Below, piece by piece: positions 21,576 to 31,082 of a DNA stretch of 64,000 nt. Origin of the DNA: Stachybotrys elegans (lineage: Eukaryota > Ascomycota > Sordariomycetes > Hypocreales > Stachybotryaceae); assembly GCA_020746835.1 (NCBI GenBank), contig JAGPNK010000002.1, positions 558,001 through 622,000 on the forward strand. Reading direction: 5' to 3'. The notes below the pieces were generated by a model that saw only the letters and a list, made by a program, of their open reading frames with translations, did not search any database and was not told the origin of the DNA. Made by a program: the position numbers and the translations under genes. Positions within the stretch are counted from its first letter, which is position 1, and the number at the start of each line of letters is the position of its first letter.

Positions 21576-23189
21576 ATGAATATGCCGTCCAGAGAGGACA
21601 ACTCTCTGCCCAACCTCCTCTATGTATTGAGCGTGATATTTACCATTCTACCCTCTCTTATAGTATTCCTGCGCTTCAAGGCCAAGCCACCATCAGAACG
21701 GCGGATCTTTCTGGATGACTGGTTCATTCTCCTCGCCTTGGTATGCCCCAAATACACGGACACTCTTGCACGATGTCTGACGCCCATTCTCAGCTATCAT
21801 GCATTATATATGCCGCATTTGCGATTATAGGTATTTCCGACCAGGAAGAAGACTCGCAGTCAGAGAAACTCATCGAGCTTGTAGGTGTCGCGGCCGGCGG
21901 ACTGGGCAGACCCCTTAAGCGCGACGCGGCCGGCGATCCGATTTTCGACAGCGAGTTTTTCATGTATCAAAGGGTAAAGAAGCAAGCCAGTGTCTTATAT
22001 AAAATGTGGTAACTCACAGTTTGTAGGCTAGCTACGTTACAAACGTTGTGCAGATGACGGCCCTGGGCCCTACAAAGCTCGCCGTCCTCCTTCTCTACCG
22101 TCGCATCTTCAACATCGACAGCCGAGGCGATGGCCGCGTTTTCCATGCCATCTCCATGACCTTGGTTGCGTTCGTAGCGATATGGACAGTCGCTTTCTTC
22201 TGGACCAATGTCTTCAACTACACGCCCATCAGCGACCAGTGGACGAAGCCACCGAGTGAGGCCAACGGAACCTACGAAGATGTCACCACCATGTACAATG
22301 CCCAATGTTTTGCCGACATGACATTGGATGTCTTCATCATCATTCTTCCCATCCCGCAAGGTACGTTCCCTGTCACCAGCCCTGGATGCGCGGGATCTAA
22401 TGGCAGCAGTGTGGAAACTTCATATTAGTCTGAGGAGGAAACTTCAGATCAGCGGCATTTTTATGCTGGGAATCATGTATGACAAAAATATCCTGCGCGC
22501 ATTGGAGATGGATACGGCTGACATATTTGATAGCACCATCGCCGCAAGCGTCGCCAGAGCCGTGATCCAGTATGGCGTGGCCGCAGAGTGTACGTTTTCC
22601 CCCCTGCAACCATCTTCAACACCACAAAGTGTCTAACCACGAGAACAGTCGCGGCAGGAAACCCTGACCAAACCCGTAAGCAGCAAGCATCTACAGAGAT
22701 ATACAAATCTGGCTGACGACGAACGCAGAGTACCTTGCTCCGCACATCTATTGGGTGCTGATCGAGATATCCGTCGGCATAATCGCCGCTTCACTGCCAC
22801 TCCTCCGCCCTCTGGGCAAAATCTACAGCTTCCGAAACGTCATCATGCTCTCCGCCAAGGCCATATCCTCCATCTTCACGTCGAGCCGGACACGGACGGA
22901 ATTGACCGATGGCGACACTACCGTCGGCAACGACGCAGAGCGTACATCGAACTCCAGCCGCGCAGGCCTCTCCAGCCACGACAAGTGGATGAGGCGATAT
23001 GATGACTCGTGCGGCTCCAATTGCAAGGCCTTGTCATCAAATTACGGATTGACTGACTGATTTGCTAGGTGTCTTCGCGATACGGTGGATGAAGAAACGC
23101 GTGTTGAGTCGTATGCCATGACGGATGCTAAAGGGTGGGCGACCAAGAGTGAGATTCAGTATGTGGGTGACGGGGATGGGCAGCGTTAG
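21576..23189 (+). CDS. PTH11-like seven-helix receptor (fungal rhodopsin-like domain, 428 aa)
   Basis: Seven exons: 21576-21740, 21794-21973, 22027-22360, 22410-22589, 22649-22675, 22729-23008, 23069-23189; total 1287 nt. Introns are 49-60 bp with consensus ends; the fifth exon is only 27 nt. The product has seven hydrophobic segments (NLLYVLSVIFTILPSLIVFL; ILLALLSCIIYAAFAIIG; VVQMTALGPTKLAVLLLY; VAFVAIWTVAFFW; MTLDVFIIILPIP; ISGIFMLGIMY; YWVLIEISVGIIAASLP). LGPTKLAVLLLYRRIF and IILPIPQVWKL match the fungal rhodopsin-like domain shared by PTH11-type G-protein-coupled receptors, which sense surfaces and nutrients. No CFEM domain precedes it. The C-terminal tail (about 90 residues) is polar and probably cytosolic. 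The ligand is unknown. The start is the first ATG of the frame at 21576, with a second ATG two codons later. Confidence 0.85.
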
Positions 23190-23872
23190 CACTGAATAGG
23201 CAGTTGAAACAGAGAATCAAATCTATCAGCAACTTGAATGATAGGTCGGTTTGTGAATCACATGAAAAAGGTAGGGATGGGTAGCCCCTGGACACCCTCC
23301 AATGAAGCCGAGCAAAAAATGAAGAGATAGGTAGCTCGTACCCTTCGAAGATGTATTCAACCAGCGTTGAACCGCGCTGCAGCTACACTGAGGACCGAGA
23401 CGCCTCGGAGACTTTGTCTTGAGGCATAAGGTGGGCAGGCCGCCATCACACCTATGTATTCGCCTGCAAACGGCTGGGATCGTCACCACAGGGTTGCACT
23501 CATGCAACACTGCGAAGAGCGTAAAGGAGCATTCGGATAGACCGGCTGGGGAGAAGGCCCGAGGATGCCACCAGTGGTGCGGCCGTTGGACATTCTCGCC
23601 CGCTATGATTGCTAATATATAGGGCTTGGCTGAGCTTGAAGAATCCTTCATGATGCAATACGACGCTGGGGTGTTTCCATCCCGCTCGGAAAACGGAACA
23701 CTCATGCATGTGGGCTCCAGCCAACCAACCCCAGGCCCTAGGAACTTACAATATGCAACTTGTGCAGCAAGTTGCGAGAGCGGCAGGTTGTCACGCAAGT
23801 GGGCACATGAGACTGGAATAGGGGCATGCGGCATGTTTCTCAAAGTAGAATCGGCGATTGCTTTTACCCAGC
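23190..23872. other. Convergent interval between receptor and kynureninase genes
   Basis: About 680 bp with both gene 3' ends pointing inward. Open frames on either strand (up to 216 codons without a domain) look fortuitous. I see no RNA gene or repeat. Confidence 0.5.
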
Positions 23873-25477
23873 TCATGCCGAAGCACTGGTTACCGCGTCA
23901 GCAGCAAGCAGGGCCCCCTCAAACACAACCGCAAAGTCGACGCAGTCGCCAAATGTGTTGTAAAGCGGGCAGGGCGCGACGCGGATCACATCGGGCCTGC
24001 GCTCATCGATGATGACGGCGTGCTCCTCGAGCTTTTCCATCACCGTCTCCAGCAACTCGCTGCGCACGAGTCGTAGACTGAGCTGGGCGCCGCGCTGCTC
24101 CGGGTCGGACGGCGTGATGCAGCGGAAAAGGCGGCGCGCCTCGGGAGACATGGCGGCCAGGCACTCATCATGTAGAAAGCGTGTCAGCGGAAGCGACTTG
24201 GCCCGCAGAGCACTGACACCGCCGGCTTCGGCAACGACCTCGAGGGAAGCACCGAGCGCTGTAATATCCAGCGCGCTGGGGTTGCTGATCTGAAAGCCAG
24301 CGGCGCCCGTCGAGGGATGGAACTGGCTCTTCATGGCGAAACGTGTAGCCTTGTTGTTCCCCCACCAGCCAGCTAGACGGTGGCGATATCCGTTGGCCGG
24401 GGCCGGGTCCTCGGGTGCCGTTGTGACGGTGCTGTGGCTCGAGTGGACAAACAGGCCGCCGATGCATCCGGCTCCACCGTTGAGATATTTGTAGTGGCAC
24501 CAGGCGGCGGCGTCAACGTCCCAGTCGTGAAGCAAGAGGGGGACGTTGCCTACAGCATGTGCGAGATCCCATATTATGGCGATGCCGTGGCTGTGAGCAA
24601 AGGCTGTGATGCCGGGGATATCGAGCAGCTGGCCGGTGTAGTACTGCACGCCGGGGAGCACGATCAGGGCTGTGTCTTTGGCATGCTTGAGAATGACGGA
24701 CTGAATGTCGTGGGTGCTCAGCAGCTCATCGTCTGACTCCTGAGACTCGATGAAGACGACGGAAGTCTCAGGGGAGAGCCCATGTTGGCGAACCTGGCTC
24801 CATACGGCGTACTGTGGACAATGTAATTAGCAATTCCGTACACCGTAGATCTGAGGCGACAGCGCTGAGAGGCACTAGAACTAACGTGATCACTGGGGAA
24901 AGCCTTGCTCTCGAGTACGATCTTGTGGCGTCCATTCGGATCGGGGCGGTAGAAGGCATTCATGAGGAGATGCAGGTTCACAGTCAAGGTCTGCATCACA
25001 GCCACCTCGGAAGCGGAGGCGCCGACTATAGGAGCCATGAGCTTGGCAGCCCAGTCGTCGACGTGAAGCCAGGGCGGCAGAGGCGAGTCGTCGAGAGGCT
25101 TAAAGTGGCCCTGGACGCCCTGCGTCGCCCACGTGTCGAGGAACTGCTTGATGCGAAGGGCTGTCCTCTTGGGCTGGAGGCCGAGTGAGTTGCCGCAAAG
25201 GTAGGTGCAGGCGGTGGTCTCATCTTGATCCACAGCGATGTCTTGCACGACTTCTTGAACGCGAGAGGCAATTATCGTCAGTGGGTTCCACAGAGACACA
25301 GGGCTGAGGATTGTGACGACCTGACTCACCTGGTCGCTGTAGGGTCTTGCGCTTGATGTCGGCCTTGGTAGGGATGATGAACTCATTACGGATGTGCTGG
25401 ATACTGTCTTTGGCGTCGAGAGATTGCGCCTTGGTCCTGAGGCTCTCGAAGAGAGAGCTTTGGGATGTGTTGCTCAT
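23873..25477 (-). CDS. BNA5: Kynureninase (484 aa)
   Basis: Kynureninase is a PLP enzyme that cleaves L-kynurenine or 3-hydroxykynurenine to anthranilate or 3-hydroxyanthranilate plus alanine, on the tryptophan-to-NAD pathway. Three exons: 25477-25330, 25253-24886, 24811-23873; introns are 76 bp (donor GTGAGT) and 74 bp (donor GTTAGT, branch GCTAAT, acceptor ACAG). Diagnostic segments are [29 protein letters not shown] across the second junction, [29 protein letters not shown] and [14 protein letters not shown], with the PLP-binding lysine. Length matches the family. Alternative role: many fungi carry paralogues in secondary-metabolite clusters, but no synthase gene lies nearby. The first acceptor (CAAG) is unusual but is the one that restores the family sequence. 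Confidence 0.93.
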
Positions 25478-26145
25478 AGTGAAGAGAGCCAATACGCAAG
25501 ACGGGTAAGAATTGGTTGGCAGTCGGGCGCTTGCAGAGAGTCAAGGCGTCTGGGGGATGAGGCGATTATTCGATGCCTATTTTCCAAAGATGGAGTTGAC
25601 GAGCTGTGGTTGATGTTGGTGCTCATATTTGGAGAAAGAGGATGAGAATGTGCTATCGGTAGGTGTGATGCACTGTACCGTATCACTGGGAGTGGATACT
25701 CCTCCTGTAAGTCTAGGCATATCCGTATATATCTATGTGTTGTTGTCATAGATAAGTTGGTTAGGTAAGACTATTAGATCTTGTCTCTACTTGTAGACAA
25801 AGCTATAGCTAGTAAAGGTAACTACTAGTTATATAGGAGTTTTATTATGACTATTCGGAAGGGTGGGCAGCTATCTATTCAGATGCGCCAAGCGATTCAC
25901 CAGTATCTGACAACCACCAGATCCTGCCCTTCCACAAGCTATAAACTTTACGTCAGACCTGCCTTTGAGAGCCTGCGTAACACTGGAGGTTTTAGCCGTA
26001 GTATCCCCAGACAGCCCTAGCCCTATGGCCACTCTAGGGCAGGCGTTCTGCCTAGAGCGTGGGGTTTAGCCATCAGCTTCACTTAAACACCGCCTCGGGA
26101 AGTGGCCACTCCTGATAGTTTGCAATGATGGTATCGACGCCGCCA
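25478..26145. other. Intergenic with AT-rich, RIP-like patch
   Basis: This is the kynureninase promoter followed by a conspicuously AT-rich stretch at about 25690-25860, with TATA/CTAG-rich sequence such as agctatagct (a 10-bp palindrome) and ctagta...tactag as inverted arms. This resembles DNA altered by repeat-induced point mutation. GC recovers after 25900. No transposase or gene is readable. Confidence 0.5.
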
Positions 26146-28032
26146 TCAATCAGACAGCCGCACAGGCAAGGGGCCGTGCGTTCTCGGAGGTCTAGACGTA
26201 GACTCGCCGGAACCGCAGCTTGCAGCTGACTCAGGGGAAGGAACTGGGCCAGGCAACACGGCAGCCCGCAGTATGAAAAACTTGCGCTCGGATGCATGGG
26301 AGACGCTCTTGATGCTCGCCGCCACAACCTCGCCGTTTGTTAGATTGTATTTTGCCCTGTCGCTAACCGATGGTATTGTAGAAGGGGTTAGTAGATTGTG
26401 CTTCGCCTTATCGCCACCCAAGGGTCTGGCAGATGGGGATAGGTGTGCCGCGGCCATCCATGAGTCTTGGATGAAACAGGTGGAGCGACCTGGGAGACGG
26501 TGCAGAGCTACGTGGATGGTGAGAGTCACGGGATGTGGACTGCGCTCAGACGTAACCTCGAACTGTAGAGAAAACGGCCAGTATCCCATATAAATTCCCC
26601 GGCAGTAGACTATGCGCCAGATCTCGGTCTGTGCGGGGTGATTTGGTCGGTTGCTGTTGGGAGCAACCTTGTGGAAACGGCGCCCGGCTGGCTTGACCAT
26701 GGCAATCGTGCTGTCGCTCGATGACGAGAGCGCCACTTCCATCTCCATGACCGAACTGTCCTTGCGTAGCACCCGGCGGGGACGATCAAACTCCCAAACA
26801 TTGGGGTTGATGCTCAAGTATGTCGGTTTGAGCTCGAACCCGGCAAAGTCTTTGGCGTCGACAAGGTTCACACTGAGTTCGCCGTCACCCCTGCGAACGT
26901 AGCGTTCTGTCGGAGTAAGCCCCTCGCGTACCAGGTAAACGCAGACCAAATATTGCCGATGCATGTACCCGGTCCAAAGCACGAGGTCAGGGAGGCCTGG
27001 GTGCGGTTGTCCGGCTATGCTGCGTGGGGGCCGGCTGGGTAGCGTCACCAGGAGGCCCCGACTGGTCATCTGACAAGGATCCCATCTCCAGGCCAAAGGA
27101 GACGACGGTTGTGATGGGGAAGGGCCCTCCACGGGGACTGGGACGGGTTTGATGACTCCGTAACTCAGGCGATCCAGTGGCCAGACGCGGGGCCCGTCTC
27201 GGTGGAAGCACGCTGGTCTTGGCGCGAAGATTGGCGATCTCCGCACATTCCTGAAGTTCTTCCCGTCTCCCGGGGATTCGGTCCAGAGAAGAAACGAGTA
27301 GTCTTCGGTCTGCCTGATGATCTGCTCCTGCAGCCGAAGGAATGCCCGATCCCCTTCCCCGTACAGCATGGGCATGTTGACGCCAAAGATGCCAAGAAGG
27401 CAGTACGCCTCGTCCTCAAGCCTGGTCGTCTGCCGGTTCGATGCCCACGACATTTTCTGCGCGATGGTGCAGCGATCCAGAGCACGGTGCAGGATCACCG
27501 ACTCGGGAATGCCCGTGATGTGTTGGATGTGCTCGCACAGGCTCCGCTTGGTCCCGATCTCAGTCCAGTCGTCAGCGTAGAACTCGACGATGCTCGGTGC
27601 AATCAGCTCCTGGAGACACCAGCCGCGGGTGAACCAGCGGGCGGCCCGGAGCTTTTCGAGACATAATTGGGGATGTGGCGTAGGCACGTCTTCCAAAAGT
27701 ACATAGCAAACCCAGGAATCGCGATACCATGCGTACATGGAGTTGATGGCCTCGGAGAGCTCGACGCTCGATGTCTTGTCGATGCAGCACGTATCAATCC
27801 ATACCCACTCGAGCGTGTCCACCAGCGCCTGGCGGCAGCAGGCGAGGATCTTGGCGTATCCGCGCTTCTTGTGGCTCTCGGGCGAGTGGAGCTCCTGTAG
27901 CGTCACCTCGTCGTCGCCCCATGTGTGCGACAGGATGGCATACGGGGGGTATCGCGGCTGAAGTCGGCGAGTTGGAGCGTCGTCGCGTTGAGGAGGCGCA
28001 TTGGGAATCGAGGGGAAGAGCGAAGCGAACAT
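26146..28032 (-). CDS. HET-domain heterokaryon-incompatibility protein, probably frame-broken at its start
   Basis: HET domains act in fungal non-self recognition and cell death and have a TIR-related fold. Motifs in order are YAILSHTWGDDEVTLQEL, WVWIDTCCIDKTSSVELSEAINSMYAWY, CYVLLEDV, ARWFTRGWCLQELIAPSIVEFY and EDEAYCLLGIFGVNMPMLYGEGDRAFLRLQEQII, the usual order of the HET-D/HET-E N-terminal class. No NACHT or WD40 domain follows; the C-terminal half is unrecognised. The reading frame used starts at the ATG at 28032 and gives 628 aa with an odd, basic N-terminus. The family's usual start (MRLLNATTLQLADFSRDTP) is present from 28001 but in another frame; the frames diverge at a run of six G (27944-27949). 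The gene is thus either translated from 28032, a young pseudogene, or affected by a base-call error. Confidence 0.8.
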   Translation of the reverse strand: MFASLFPSIPNAPPQRDDAPTRRLQPRYPPYAILSHTWGDDEVTLQELHSPESHKKRGYAKILACCRQALVDTLEWVWIDTCCIDKTSSVELSEAINSMYAWYRDSWVCYVLLEDVPTPHPQLCLEKLRAARWFTRGWCLQELIAPSIVEFYADDWTEIGTKRSLCEHIQHITGIPESVILHRALDRCTIAQKMSWASNRQTTRLEDEAYCLLGIFGVNMPMLYGEGDRAFLRLQEQIIRQTEDYSFLLWTESPGDGKNFRNVRRSPIFAPRPACFHRDGPRVWPLDRLSYGVIKPVPVPVEGPSPSQPSSPLAWRWDPCQMTSRGLLVTLPSRPPRSIAGQPHPGLPDLVLWTGYMHRQYLVCVYLVREGLTPTERYVRRGDGELSVNLVDAKDFAGFELKPTYLSINPNVWEFDRPRRVLRKDSSVMEMEVALSSSSDSTIAMVKPAGRRFHKVAPNSNRPNHPAQTEIWRIVYCRGIYMGYWPFSLQFEVTSERSPHPVTLTIHVALHRLPGRSTCFIQDSWMAAAHLSPSARPLGGDKAKHNLLTPSTIPSVSDRAKYNLTNGEVVAASIKSVSHASERKFFILRAAVLPGPVPSPESAASCGSGESTSRPPRTHGPLPVRLSD

Positions 28033-28888
28033 GGGGGCGTGAGCTGCAATGAGAAATAGCACCGTGGTTTATAAAATACTAAGAGAGCATGGTTGCGGCT
28101 GAGGTGGCTATGTCCGCAGTCTGGCACTCAGCCTGGTTGGGTTGCAACACTGCCGTAATATACAGCCCAACAGGACTACACCTCTTTTTATCAAGGTAAG
28201 TATTTTCTTAATCTATTGGCTCTCCTTATACTACAGCTACCGGGGCTGCCGCTGCTGCTTCTGCAGCTTCAGCAGGGGGATTCGACCCCTCTGACACAGC
28301 CGCGTTGTTGTTGTTTCTCTCCGCTGTTTATTTGCTCTTAACTGCTTACACCTCACACTGCATACTCTTTTCCTTATCATACTACAGCTATTGTAATAAT
28401 TCTAAGCTTTTGGCATTTACTATGTTATAATAAATATTAATATTAGCGAAGGAAGAAGCTGTTTTAATACTGGCGTTCACAGTGAGTTAAAGTTGTTTCT
28501 TGGGAAACCGCCAGATTTGCTCTAGTTTCTTTATAAACACTCCTGGTATAAGGTGTCATGGAACAGACGCATGGTAGTATTTTTCCTTCACGGGAGCAAT
28601 CAATTGTTTATAAGTCATTTTTTCTTCTTCTTTTCCTTTCTTTCTTCCCCCCCCCCTCTCTTTTCCCTTTTCTCGTCAATACTGTCTTATAGGCTAATAC
28701 ACAAACTTGAAGCCAATCCGGCTAAATCAGAGCAGCTCAATGCCACCATCGCGGCCAGCAAGACAGGGGACAACCCAGCATGATGCGGGTGGAGAAGCAC
28801 CAGGCTCGCAATCCAGCTGAAAAGACAGGCCTGTCTGCCTGACTCACAACGCCCTCAACCCTCCCTTCCGAGGCGCCTCGCGGAAAGA
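28033..28888. other. Divergent interval between the two HET genes, AT-rich
   Basis: The two HET genes are transcribed away from each other from this 0.85-kb interval. The part at about 28170-28500 is AT-rich and pyrimidine-rich, with runs such as taataaatattaatatta and short CAGC/CTG-rich patches (gctgccgctgctgcttctg). At 28610-28680 there is a nearly pure T/C tract. This could be a decayed mobile-element remnant plus promoter leaders. No coding capacity is recognisable. Confidence 0.5.
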
Positions 28889-31031
28889 ATGCGGCGACTG
28901 CTTAAGCGTCTGGCCCACGCCTCGGACAGGCTGGGCGGCGACGAGTCAGGTCACCAGCCAGCATCAAGTTCAAGTCCATCACACTCAGCCGTCGCCAACG
29001 CCCCCTTTGAGTATCGGCCCATCTCACAAAGCCACTTCAGGATCCTGCGCCTGCGCCGTCCCCTCCACGGCAGCGACGGGGCCTACGACAGACTCCCTCT
29101 CCATGGCACTCTCATCGAGGCTCCTCTCGCCAACCCGCCCAAGTACCAAGCCTTGTTCTACACATGGGGCGACCCGTCCTTGTGCGAGGCCATCAACCTT
29201 GACGGCAGGATCCTCCGCATAACAGCCAACTGCGCCGCCGCCCTCCGCCGCATGCTGCGCGGCAAGCTCGAGCGCCTCATCTGGGTCGACTCGATATGCA
29301 TCAACCAGGCCAACACGCCCGCTGCCCTGGCCGAGCGCGGACATCAGGTTGCGCTAATGGACGTCATCTACAGCGGCGCCGAGCAGGTCAACGTACATCT
29401 GGGAGAGGGCGACGCCGCTTCAGATGCCGCCTGCGAGGCCCTCAGGAGCTTGACGGCACCCTATCTTGGTGCCAAACTACCTGGGCCGCAACAGGAAATG
29501 TGTCGGAGGAAGTATGAAAGCCTCGCTGACGAGATTACACGTGACATCTCCCCAAACGCCGCCGCCCTTTACATCACCACAACCTGCTGACTTGTACGTG
29601 CTAGGAATCACTCCAGAATACCCCTATGGAAAGTTGTACGGCGTCTTTCGTCTGCCATGGTTCAAACGAACCTGGGTACACCTCCCCGCCCCTGGTGCAG
29701 ATGGAATCCATCCAATGCTAACCCTCCTCCAGGTTGTCCAAGAAGTCGCCCTGGGTCGCAAGGTCATGTTCTACTGTGGCACATACCTCCTCGCTCTCGA
29801 CACCATGGTCATCGGCTCCGACTTCACGCGGCTACCATACTCGCGCGCCCACGAACCAGCCAGCTTCCACTGGAAGGCCTACCTGGGCTACCACGACGCC
29901 ATGCGCGAGTTCATTCGCCGCAAGGCCCAGGGCGAGGCCCTGTCTGAGATGACGCTCGACAGCGTCCTGCTGATGCCAGCCGTGAAGCTCGAGGCCACGC
30001 GGCCTGAGGATAAGATCTTTGGCCTGTACGGCGTGTGTAAGCAGTTTGGCTTCCAGCTCCCGCCGCCCGACTACACGAAGCCGCTCGCCGTCGTGTACGC
30101 CGAGGCTGCGAGAGCCATGATGGACTCCTCGCGGAGCCTCGACTTCCTGACGTCGGTCAACGAGTCCGCCGCCTGGAACGAGTACGGCCTGCCGTCCTGG
30201 GTGCCCAACTTCGCTGGCAGCATGCAGCAGTGGTCACCGTCGAGCCCGCCACACATCGCCGTCGGCATGGGGGGTGACTCGCGCATCTCAGGGGGCAGCA
30301 AGTACGAGTACTCGCTCGAGGCAGGCGGCATGAGGCTGCGCGTAAAGGGCCGCCGCCTGGGGTTTGTCGTAGCGATGGGTCTGCCGTGGATGACGGACGC
30401 TTCAACGACTCTTCTGGGCGAATCGCTCACGCAGACGGGTCAGTTCATCGACGCGCTGCTGGATTCCCTGGGCGGGTGGTACCAAGTCTCACGAGACGCG
30501 TTTCCACGCGACGAGGCCTTGGCCATGCAGGCCATGGTGCGGACTCTCCTCCTTGCCCGCAACGCCTCCAAGTCTCTCGTGACAAGCTTCTTGCCGTTTG
30601 ATACAATGGTGCACTACCTCTCCATCCTCGTCAGCGTCTCCCAGTCCGGACAGCACCGCAGAGCAGATACAACCGTGCCGCTGGTCAGCCCCCACGACAA
30701 CAGCTTCGCCGGCGCCATAACTATCGGGAATTACTTTCTCACGCCTACCATGCACCAGGTCATGCAACAAATCTTCAATGCCGGATGGCGGACAGTGTTC
30801 CGCATGATAGGAGGACCCTCGGAGACGGGAGAGCACCTGGGGCTCGGCACGCACAGCATCCGCGCCGAGGACATGGTGGTTGTGTTTGCTGGGAGCTCTG
30901 CGGCGGCCATTGTCCGGCCCTGGCAGGATGGGTTTCGCTATGTCGGGCCTGCTGCGGTTGACGGGGTCATGGACGGGGAGTTTTGGAACATGGCAAGCGA
31001 GGGTCACGATGAATGGTTTACGCTGATATGA
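28889..31031 (+). CDS. HET-domain protein, HET-6 type (673 aa)
   Basis: Three exons: 28889-29540, 29605-29675, 29733-31031. Intron 1 has donor GTGACA, branch GCTGAC and acceptor GCTAG; intron 2 has donor GTACAC, branch GCTAAC and acceptor CCAG and restores FKRTWVVQEVALGRKV. HET motifs are FRILRLRRP, YQALFYTWGDPSLCEAINLDGRILRITANCAAALRRM, LIWVDSICINQANTPAALAERGHQVALMDVIYSGAEQVNVHLGEGD and the WFKRTWVVQEV block, then the typical ATRPEDKIFGLYGVC and SWVPNF motifs of the HET-6/OR allele class. The C-terminal ~300 residues are conserved in this class without a named domain. The gene is the divergent partner of the HET gene at 26-28 kb. The first acceptor could instead be CCAG 13 nt downstream, changing only a few residues. 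Confidence 0.85.
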
Positions 31032-31082
31032 GCGTCACGAATGAATCACGAGACATGACCCTTACGGCTTGTGCCAATCTTT

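Noticed and set aside
28240..28310. Sequence gggggattcgacccct as a possible tRNA T-arm
   Set aside because: No matching acceptor stem, D-arm or A-box could be placed within 70-90 bp.
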